From Maribacter sp. (GTDB lineage Bacteria; Bacteroidota; Bacteroidia; Flavobacteriales; Flavobacteriaceae): a stretch of 5,233 nucleotides of DNA. The stretch lies in contig JAHHKH010000168.1 of assembly GCA_018679695.1 (NCBI GenBank), positions 1 to 5,233 on the forward strand. Direction: 5' to 3'. Shown piece by piece: positions 1 through 4,827 of the stretch (positions are counted from its first letter, which is position 1; the number at the start of each line of letters is the position of its first letter). The notes below the pieces were generated by a model. The model was not told the DNA's origin. It made no database searches and saw only the letters and a program-made list of their open reading frames with translations. The translations under genes were made by a program, and so were the position numbers.

Positions 1-1
1 G

Positions 2-712
2 TTCTATACTGCCCTGGGTAGAATGGACTTTTGCAAATCGTTCATCGGATCCAGTTTACTCACTATGAGTGATGTTACAAAAGCAGCCGAAGTAGATGCG
101 AAAATGGTTGATGTGCTCGCGTATATAAATAGCTTGGAAGCTCCACAGTATCCTTTTGAGGTGGAACAAGAACTTGCCGATTTGGGAAAACCACTTTTTG
201 AAAACAATTGTGCCAGTTGCCACGGTACCTATGGCGAAGAAGAGAGTTATCCAAATTTACGGGTGTCGTTGGGTACGATTGGTACAGATCCAGAGTTGTC
301 TAACCTCTATACCGAAGTATCGGAATTTAACGACTATTTCATGGATTGGTTCAATACCGGCTGGTTTGGTAGCAGCGAAAATCCCTTGCAACTAGTTTCG
401 GAAGGTGGATATATTGCACCCCCACTGGATGGAATTTGGGCAACCGCACCTTATTTTCATAATGGATCGGTACCAACATTGGAAGGGGTCTTGAATTCAA
501 CGGACAGACCAAAATATTGGAGTCGCACTTTTGATGATACGGATATTGATACTATAAACGTAGGATGGAATTACACGGTTGAGAGTTCAAAAGCTGACAA
601 AAACACTTTTGACACTACCTTAAAAGGTTATGGCAATATGGGTCATATTTTTGGGGATGCCTTAACCGAAAACGAAAGAAAAGCGGTTATTGAATATTTG
701 AAAACATTATAA
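2..712 (+). CDS. c-type cytochrome, RoxA/di-haem peroxidase-like, C-terminal part (5' partial)
   Basis: The reading frame is open to the left edge, so the true start lies outside the window; the ATG at 23 is internal. About 236 residues remain. A haem-binding CASCH motif is encoded at 209-223 (residues 63-67 counted from the ATG at 23), in the context LFENNCASCHG. Downstream, IAPPLDGIWATAPYFHNGSV and a C-terminal segment with YGNMGHIFGDAL then EYLKTL are typical of the second haem domain of RoxA-like/di-haem cytochrome c peroxidase relatives; the His of NMGH is the probable distal haem ligand by family analogy. The N-terminal stretch ending in VLAYINSLEAP resembles the end of a preceding haem domain, so the full protein probably has at least two haems. 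Such proteins act outside the cytoplasmic membrane as electron-transfer enzymes (peroxidase or oxygenase); the substrate cannot be told here. No convincing terminator follows. The family call is firm, the exact activity is not. Confidence 0.88.
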   Translation, partial: FYTALGRMDFCKSFIGSSLLTMSDVTKAAEVDAKMVDVLAYINSLEAPQYPFEVEQELADLGKPLFENNCASCHGTYGEEESYPNLRVSLGTIGTDPELSNLYTEVSEFNDYFMDWFNTGWFGSSENPLQLVSEGGYIAPPLDGIWATAPYFHNGSVPTLEGVLNSTDRPKYWSRTFDDTDIDTINVGWNYTVESSKADKNTFDTTLKGYGNMGHIFGDALTENERKAVIEYLKTL

Positions 713-809
713 AAACAGCGCTACTATATCTTCTTAATAATTGCGCAATTCCACTATTCTTCTTTTTTTTAAATTTTTAACAATTATTTTTCGATTCCGG
801 TGTATATTT

Positions 810-826
810 TATAACATACTGTTATA
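810..826. promoter_or_regulatory. 17-bp perfect inverted repeat, operator candidate
   Basis: TATAACA and TGTTATA form 7-bp perfect arms around a 3-nt centre (TAC). It sits between the cytochrome stop and the first small gene, directly after a near-consensus -7 box (TATATTTT, 803-810, one mismatch to TAnnTTTG). In that position a bound dimer would cover the start of transcription. It may instead be a site for an activator of the second promoter candidate about 70 nt downstream. Only the symmetry is seen; no regulator family is recognised. Confidence 0.35.
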
Positions 827-871
827 CTGCTATTTACGCGGTATTCCTCTCCCCCATTGGCTTACAAATCT

Positions 872-900
872 GTTAAATATTCTATAAAATAGTACCTTTT
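872..900 (+). promoter_or_regulatory. candidate promoter of the small-gene cluster
   Basis: TACCTTTT at 893-900 matches the Bacteroidetes -7 consensus TAnnTTTG except for the last base. GTT at 872-874 lies 18 nt upstream, in the place of the -33 element, but is not the usual TTG. It would give a leader of roughly 65 nt before the ATG at 972. The competing candidate at 803-810 would give a longer leader. Both are weak matches. Confidence 0.3.
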
Positions 901-971
901 TATACATAGTACTGTAACAAAACTAATACCTTGTCGTCTATTAAATGTAAGTCAATCAAAAACAATTAAAA

Positions 972-1088
972 ATGAAAGCTTTACATCCACATCAAATAAG
1001 ACCCAGAATCTACTTTAAAATAGGAACTGGTTGGAACACGGACAGATGGTACGACATTAAAATTGAAAACAAAACAAGTAACAACTAA
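972..1088 (+). CDS. small cationic protein, 38 aa, first gene of the cluster (unknown family)
   Basis: I do not recognise this protein. ATG at 972 follows an A-rich leader (aacaattaaaa), a normal flavobacterial start context, and the frame closes with TAA at 1086-1088. The product begins MKAL, as the next genes begin MKA, is basic (7 Lys/Arg against 3 Asp/Glu), and has two Trp and a Tyr in WNTDRWYDI. It has no Cys, signal peptide or membrane segment. It does not align convincingly with its four neighbours beyond the start and an RW-x-x context, so it is either a divergent relative or a separate peptide. Only 12 nt separate it from the next ATG, so co-transcription is very likely. Support comes from position and start context; unlike the others it lacks a paralogue in the window to prove coding. 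Confidence 0.55.
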   Translation: MKALHPHQIRPRIYFKIGTGWNTDRWYDIKIENKTSNN

Positions 1089-1100
1089 AAACAATACATC

Positions 1101-1214
1101 ATGAAAGCATCATTCACAAGAACAGCAACGGAAACAAGGGTAAATTCATTCTTTTCCAGTTTAAAAGACACTAAAAGAGTTCGTTGGGCAGAGTATAGAA
1201 ACTTTAATCGCTAG
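1101..1214 (+). CDS. WAEYR-core microprotein, copy 1 (37 aa)
   Basis: Family not recognised. ATG at 1101 is preceded by acatc; TAG stop at 1212-1214. The product is soluble and basic (9 Lys/Arg, 3 acidic, net about +6), with no Cys, signal peptide or membrane segment. Landmarks are T-E-T-R at 10-13, S-F-F-S at 16-19 and the core KRVRWAEYRNF at 25-35. It is 28/37 identical to copy 2. Of 17 sense codons that differ between these two copies, 8 changes are silent and several others conservative (R/K, S/T, L/F), which argues that a protein is made and selected. The spacing of F18, L21, W29, Y32 and F35 would fit one face of a basic amphipathic helix (inference). A nucleic-acid-, ribosome- or membrane-binding peptide would fit the composition, but nothing shows which. 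Confidence 0.78.
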   Translation: MKASFTRTATETRVNSFFSSLKDTKRVRWAEYRNFNR

Positions 1215-1259
1215 TGGCGAACCACAAACATCAGTTAAAAACATTCAAAAAACAAAATC

Positions 1260-1373
1260 ATGAAAGCATCAATCAGAAAAACAGTAACAGAAACAAGAGT
1301 TAATTCATTCTTTTCAACCTTCAAGGATTCGAAAAGAGTACAGTGGGCAGGATATAGAAATTTTAATCGCTGA
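1260..1373 (+). CDS. WAEYR-core microprotein, copy 2 (37 aa)
   Basis: The second paralogue starts with ATG at 1260 after aacaaaatc and ends in TGA at 1371-1373, the same length as copy 1 but with a different stop codon. It shares TETRVNSFFS with copy 1, and the core reads KRVQWAGYRNF: the Glu of WAEYR is replaced by Gly here, the only copy with that change, and the preceding Arg by Gln. Net charge is about +7 (9 Lys/Arg, 2 acidic). It lies 45 nt after copy 1. Similarity to copy 1 runs a few bases beyond the stop (cgaa at matching distance), as expected after tandem duplication. Function unknown. Confidence 0.78.
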   Translation: MKASIRKTVTETRVNSFFSTFKDSKRVQWAGYRNFNR

Positions 1374-1419
1374 TCACGAATTATCATCAACATCATCATC
1401 AAATCAAAAAACGAACATC

Positions 1420-1533
1420 ATGAAAGCAGCATTAAGTAAAACACCGACAGAAGCACGAAAGTACTCCTATTTTTCAAATTTCAAAGACAGTAAAAGAGTA
1501 CGATGGGCAGAATATAGAAGCTATGTTCGATAG
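1420..1533 (+). CDS. WAEYR-core microprotein, copy 3 (37 aa)
   Basis: The third paralogue has ATG at 1420 after gaacatc, 46 nt downstream of copy 2, and a TAG stop at 1531-1533. The N-terminal part differs from copies 1-2: it has PTEARK followed by YSYFSNFK, which it shares with copy 4. The core is KRVRWAEYR. It has 10 Lys/Arg against 3 acidic residues, and no Cys, signal peptide or membrane segment. It is 23/37 identical to copy 2. The preceding gap is rich in catcat/tcatca triplets but shows no hairpin. Function unknown. Confidence 0.78.
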   Translation: MKAALSKTPTEARKYSYFSNFKDSKRVRWAEYRSYVR

Positions 1534-1563
1534 CCAAAACTCAAGACAACTATGTACAACTAG

Positions 1564-1583
1564 GCCTGGAAATAATATCAGGC
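1564..1583 (+). other. small hairpin between copies 3 and 4
   Basis: GCCTG at 1564-1568 pairs with CAGGC at 1579-1583, extendable by one G-U pair, around a loop of about eight A/T-rich bases. It lies in the 67-nt gap before the last gene, the longest gap in the cluster. No T-run follows, so it is not a normal terminator. It could be an RNA processing or stability element; chance is possible for a stem this short. Confidence 0.3.
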
Positions 1584-1600
1584 GATAAAACTAAAACATC

Positions 1601-1717
1601 ATGAGAACATCATTCAAATTACAGACACCAACAGAAGCGAGAAAGCATTCCTATTTTTCAAATTTCAAAAATAGCAAAAGGGTTCACTGGGCAGAATATA
1701 GAAATTTCGGTCATTAA
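1601..1717 (+). CDS. WAEYR-core microprotein, copy 4 (38 aa)
   Basis: The fourth and most divergent paralogue has ATG at 1601 after aaaacatc and TAA at 1715-1717. One extra residue lies before the TPTEARK segment, and the frame is then kept to the end, as expected for a real gene with a whole-codon insertion. It shares YFSNFK with copy 3; the core is KRVHWAEYRNF and the protein ends FGH instead of an Arg. Basic, 8 Lys/Arg plus His against 2 acidic residues. Within the shared segment from TEAR to WAEYR, silent codon changes outnumber replacements relative to copy 3. A strong terminator begins 40 nt after the stop, so this is the last gene of the unit. Function unknown. Confidence 0.78.
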   Translation: MRTSFKLQTPTEARKHSYFSNFKNSKRVHWAEYRNFGH

Positions 1718-1757
1718 ACTGACCATAATCCACGAAAAACAAAAATCGCTTGGTATT

Positions 1758-1790
1758 GAGGAGTTACAAATTAATGTAACTCCTTTTTTA
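1758..1790 (+). terminator. intrinsic terminator of the small-gene cluster
   Basis: AGGAGTTACA and TGTAACTCCT form a 10-bp perfect stem around the 6-nt loop AATTAA, with the last stem base leading into a run of six T at 1784-1789. This is a textbook Rho-independent terminator 40 nt after the last microprotein stop. It separates the cluster from the thioredoxin-like gene. Confidence 0.88.
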
Positions 1791-1797
1791 TTATGCT

Positions 1798-1809
1798 CTT
1801 TTGCAAAAG
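1798..1809. promoter_or_regulatory. 12-bp palindrome upstream of the thioredoxin-like gene
   Basis: CTTTTGCAAAAG is perfectly self-complementary and lies between the terminator and the next start codon. It could be an operator, and its TTG (1801-1803) could be a -33 element, but no good TAnnTTTG box stands at the right distance. Composition alone could produce it in AT-rich DNA. Confidence 0.2.
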
Positions 1810-1874
1810 GACTAAGCAGGTATTCAGATTTTCACAAAATATAAATGCATATATTACCTACAAATTTCACTCGT

Positions 1875-2480
1875 ATGAACAAGTTCAATATTTTTTTGTT
1901 CTTTTTTGTTTTGCAAATAACTGCCCAAACATCGCCCATTAAGATCGTTGTTGAAGAAATACCGAACAGACTGGCGTTTTATGCAATAAATGAAAGTTCC
2001 ATTGATTATGATGCGAAGGTTACGATTTCTGGCACGAATTTTAGACAAAGTAAAGCCAAACCACGACTAATCAGGGTACCTGCCGCATCAAAAGTGCATA
2101 TGAAGACAATTATGCTGATACGTGGAAAAAATCCATCCTATACCTATACCATTTTCCAAAGCGATAGTCTTTCTAAAAGGGCACTAAAGAAGCCATTTGA
2201 AAAGATAAAAATCAAGCCCAAAAAACAGATTACCCTATATATTCCCCATAATTGTATTAGCTGTGATAGTATTATTTCGCCTTTGTCAGAAGGGAGTTAT
2301 AAGTATACTTCATATTTACTTTCTGAAAACGAGAATATCACCAATCAATTACAGCGTTCTTTTGGGGCCAATAGTGTTCCAGTGGATTCATTAATAACCC
2401 CTATCATCAACTTGGGAGGCAAACTGTACACCAATATCACGTCTTATCAACAATTACTTGACGAACTTGAGAAAGAGTAA
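1875..2480 (+). CDS. secreted thioredoxin/glutaredoxin-fold protein with CISC motif
   Basis: Starting at the ATG at 1875 gives 201 residues with a clean signal peptide (MNKFNIFLFFFVLQITAQ), so export to the periplasm or beyond is likely. An in-frame ATG at 1845 adds ten residues and has the more A-rich leader; it cannot be excluded. Residues about 20-110 look like a beta-rich, possibly Ig-like domain (alternating strands, VPAASKVH turn). From about 118 a glutaredoxin-like fold follows: strand ITLYIP, then NCISCD with Cys127 and Cys130 (CxxC), helix, strand YTSYLL, a helix, ITPIINLGGKLY with Pro176 in the place of the cis-Pro, and a final helix SYQQLLDELEKE. A role in thiol-disulphide exchange is inferred from the fold and the CxxC. 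No partner gene is visible. It is convergent with the EF-G paralogue. Confidence 0.72.
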   Translation: MNKFNIFLFFFVLQITAQTSPIKIVVEEIPNRLAFYAINESSIDYDAKVTISGTNFRQSKAKPRLIRVPAASKVHMKTIMLIRGKNPSYTYTIFQSDSLSKRALKKPFEKIKIKPKKQITLYIPHNCISCDSIISPLSEGSYKYTSYLLSENENITNQLQRSFGANSVPVDSLITPIINLGGKLYTNITSYQQLLDELEKE

Positions 2481-2507
2481 TTGACTTTGGGACCATAAAT
2501 TGAAAGC

Positions 2508-2531
2508 GGGCACACTAAATAATAGATGCCC
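2508..2531. terminator. weak hairpin between convergent genes
   Basis: GGGCA (2508-2512) pairs with TGCCC (2527-2531) around a 14-nt loop, in the 82-nt gap where the thioredoxin-like gene and the EF-G paralogue meet. The position suits a bidirectional terminator, but the stem is five pairs and no good T-run follows on either strand, so this is a tentative call. Confidence 0.3.
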
Positions 2532-2562
2532 ACTCTCTCTTAGGTTGGTTAGTCATTTGTTT

Positions 2563-4668
2563 CTAATCTTGCTTTACCAGTCCTTTTTGAACATTCGACG
2601 GAACGGCCTGAAATGATGAGAAGACAGATTTAAAGGTAGCCCTACCTTGGGTCATAGACCTTAAATTGGTCGAATAACCATAAAGTTCGGCTGCCGGTAC
2701 CATACATTTCAATATTTGGAAATGTTCGTTGGTATCAATCCCTTGTATGATAGCCCTTCGCGATTGGAGATCGGTCATCACATTCCCTACCATCTCCTCT
2801 GGTACTTTGACTGTCAATTCCTGGACGGGTTCCAATAAATTGGGTTTTGCGTTTAAGAAAGCTTCCTTGAAAGCATGGGCGCCTGCTATTTTAAAGGAAA
2901 TATCATTGGAATCAACGGAGTGCATTTTACCATCATAAACCATGACTCGTACATCCCGAACATATGAACCGGTCAATGGTCCTTCTTCCATTACCTCTAA
3001 TATTCCTTTCATAATTGATGGCAAGTAACGAGCATCTATTACCCCACCGACGATACAATTATAAAAAACAAGTTTTCCACCCCATGGTAGGTCTACTTCC
3101 TCTTTTCCCCGTAGGTTGAAACCCTCAGGTTCTGGCATACCTTCATACCAAGGTTCTATTTTCATATGTACTTGGGCAAATTGTCCCGCGCCACCAGATT
3201 GCTTTTTGTGTCTATAACTAGCATTTGAGGAACGCTGAATTGTTTCTCTATAAGCGATTCTGGGTTTCTCGAACTTAGCTTCAATGCCATAGATATTCTT
3301 TAAGGCCCAATCAACCGTTGCCAAATGCAATTCTCCTTGACAACCCAAGATCAACTGTTTGAGTTCTTTGGAATAGGTGACCACCACAGTGGGGTCCTGG
3401 CTGTGAATTTTCTTTAATGCTTCACTCAATTTCTCCTCTTCTTTCTTATTTACAGCAGAAATTGATTTTCGTGTCCTAGGTTCAGGGAACTCTATAGGCT
3501 TAATGGTAATGGGCTTACCAGGTTTGTGCAGGGTATCATTGGTCTCTGTATACTTTAGTTTTAAGGTTGCACCAATATCACCCACAGTTAATTTTTTAAC
3601 CGGTTCGCGTTTTTTACCGTCCATGATAAAAAGCTGGTTCAATATCTCGGTTTCTTCATTTCTTGAATTAACGAGTTTATCATTCTGGTTAATTTCCCCC
3701 GATTTGACTTTGAAGAATGTGATTTGTCCTAGATTGGGTTGATGGATCGTCTTGAATACAAATAGCGCAGTGGGAGCTTCTTTCTTACTTTCTATGGTTT
3801 TACCCTCAACACTTTGCTCAGGCTTTAGATCTGCAGCAGAAGGGGCAACATTATCTATGAATCCCATGAGACGGCCACTACCCATATCGTTAAGTCCAGA
3901 GGTACAGAATACAGGAAATACCTCATGGTTTAACATACCCGCTTTGATACCTTGACGCATTTCATCCTCATTCAATGTGCCCTTATCAAAGAAAAGCTCC
4001 ATTAATTCCTCATCGTTTTCGGCCGCTTTCTCGACCAATTCATTGTGTAATTGATCCGCCAGTTCCTTTTGATCATCGGGTATTGGGAATTTTTCCGGTT
4101 TACCGCCTTCAGGCCCGAATTTGTACATCTTCATTTTCAACACATCGATAATGCATTGGGCTCCATCGACCTTAATTGGATATTGAATCTTGACCACGTT
4201 ATTACCCACCAGTGTTTTGAGACTATTATAGCTTACATCGAATTTCACGTTGGCATGATCGATTTGATTGATTACAAACAAAGTAGGTTTTTGGTATCTA
4301 TCAATATAATTCCATATGATCTCGGTACCTACCTCCACCCCATGCTGCCCATTGATTACTGTAACTATGGTATCGGCTACACGAATCGAGGATATTATCT
4401 CACCTATGAAGTCATCCAGACCTGGAGTGTCAATAATATTGATTTTGTATTGTCTCCATTCTGTATGCATAGGAGTAGCGAACACCGAATTTCCCCTGGC
4501 ATGCTCAATTTCGTGGTAATCGGATACAGTATTGAAACCTTCAATAGTTCCTCTTCTATTGATCAACCCTGCCTCGAACAGCATGGTTTCGGCCAAGGTC
4601 GTTTTACCCGAATTATGGGCCCCAACAAGAACTACGTTTTTAATATGTTTATCGTCGTATATTTTCAT
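2563..4668 (-). CDS. elongation factor G paralogue (EF-G2-like) with degenerate GTPase motifs
   Basis: At 701 aa it has full EF-G length and all five domains: G domain (1-285), domain II (about 298-392), III (about 397-478), IV (about 485-605, with GGAGQFAQV and the tip MHSVDSND) and V (about 610-690, LLEPVQELTVKVPEE). The P-loop GAHNSGKT (16-23) is intact. Other nucleotide motifs deviate from canonical EF-G: switch I has RGNSV (58-62) for RGITI; G3 is DTPGLDDF (80-87), so the catalytic His of DTPGHVDF is Leu84; G4 is NQID (134-137) for NKxD; G5 reads CTSG near 255. Canonical EF-G is usually a separate gene near str operon genes, absent here. From memory, Bacteroides thetaiotaomicron EF-G2 is a paralogue reported to support translation without GTP hydrolysis; this protein may be of that group (inference). 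It probably binds the ribosome in the cytoplasm as a translocation factor. ATG at 4666-4668 is 26 nt from a consensus -7 box. Confidence 0.9.
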   Translation of the reverse strand: MKIYDDKHIKNVVLVGAHNSGKTTLAETMLFEAGLINRRGTIEGFNTVSDYHEIEHARGNSVFATPMHTEWRQYKINIIDTPGLDDFIGEIISSIRVADTIVTVINGQHGVEVGTEIIWNYIDRYQKPTLFVINQIDHANVKFDVSYNSLKTLVGNNVVKIQYPIKVDGAQCIIDVLKMKMYKFGPEGGKPEKFPIPDDQKELADQLHNELVEKAAENDEELMELFFDKGTLNEDEMRQGIKAGMLNHEVFPVFCTSGLNDMGSGRLMGFIDNVAPSAADLKPEQSVEGKTIESKKEAPTALFVFKTIHQPNLGQITFFKVKSGEINQNDKLVNSRNEETEILNQLFIMDGKKREPVKKLTVGDIGATLKLKYTETNDTLHKPGKPITIKPIEFPEPRTRKSISAVNKKEEEKLSEALKKIHSQDPTVVVTYSKELKQLILGCQGELHLATVDWALKNIYGIEAKFEKPRIAYRETIQRSSNASYRHKKQSGGAGQFAQVHMKIEPWYEGMPEPEGFNLRGKEEVDLPWGGKLVFYNCIVGGVIDARYLPSIMKGILEVMEEGPLTGSYVRDVRVMVYDGKMHSVDSNDISFKIAGAHAFKEAFLNAKPNLLEPVQELTVKVPEEMVGNVMTDLQSRRAIIQGIDTNEHFQILKCMVPAAELYGYSTNLRSMTQGRATFKSVFSSFQAVPSNVQKGLVKQD

Positions 4669-4693
4669 GGAATATTGATTTTTTATTGTGGTA

Positions 4694-4723
4694 CAAATCT
4701 AGAATTACATTATATCGAATAAC
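4694..4723 (-). promoter_or_regulatory. promoter of the EF-G paralogue gene
   Basis: On the minus strand TAGATTTG (4701 down to 4694) is a perfect match to the Bacteroidetes -7 consensus TAnnTTTG. A GTT triplet (4723-4721) lies 19 nt upstream, at the -33 position, though not the standard TTG. The start codon is 25 nt after the -7 box, giving a leader of about 20 nt. This suggests independent expression from the upstream hydrolase gene. Confidence 0.6.
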
Positions 4724-4827
4724 ATGACTTTTGTTAGTTTTTGATCCAAAATGTTGGTTTTTATTCCTTTCGATTTCGAATCGATGCTTTCTTCTTGATT
4801 ACTTAATCGATACTCGAAATTGCTATG

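Larger units (their letters stand above)
1101..1717 (+). repeat. tandem gene array: four paralogous microprotein genes
   Basis: Four diverged copies of one short gene, with start-to-start distances of 159, 160 and 181 nt. The similarity is in the coding parts and the bases just before each ATG (acatcATG in copies 1, 3 and 4, aatcATG in copy 2); the gaps are dissimilar A-rich DNA. Fifteen residues are invariant in all four (copy-1 numbering): M1, T10, E11, R13, S16, F18, S19, K22, K25, R26, V27, W29, A30, Y32, R33. Copies 1-2 and copies 3-4 form two sister pairs. Confidence 0.8.

Noticed and set aside
739..750. AATTGCGCAATT palindrome after the cytochrome gene as a terminator
   Set aside because: It has no loop, and the T-run (763-770) begins about 12 nt later, so it cannot fold as a normal intrinsic terminator.
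945..950. ATG TAA start-stop upstream of the first small gene
   Set aside because: It encodes only Met; likely chance in AT-rich DNA, with nothing else to support regulation.
1101..1717. CRISPR-like or simple DNA repeat reading of the evenly spaced repeats
   Set aside because: The repeated parts are 114-117 nt, diverged at third codon positions, and are open reading frames with starts and stops; spacers are not of CRISPR size.
972..1717. RiPP precursor cluster (for example radical-SAM cross-linked Trp peptides)
   Set aside because: The conserved Trp/Tyr/Arg core is suggestive, but there is no maturase, protease or transporter in the window and no typical leader cleavage site or Cys.
1854..2048. 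64-codon minus-strand frame inside the thioredoxin-like gene
   Set aside because: It is a shadow of the signal-peptide and N-terminal region of a better supported gene; no start context or family similarity.
4051..4722. 223-codon open frame on the plus strand opposite the EF-G paralogue
   Set aside because: It is antisense to a well-supported EF-G gene, runs through that gene's promoter, and its translation resembles no family.
4770..4784. Stem TCGATT/AATCGA below the hydrolase stop as a terminator
   Set aside because: Short, AT-rich, three-base loop, and followed on the minus strand by an A-rich rather than T-rich run.
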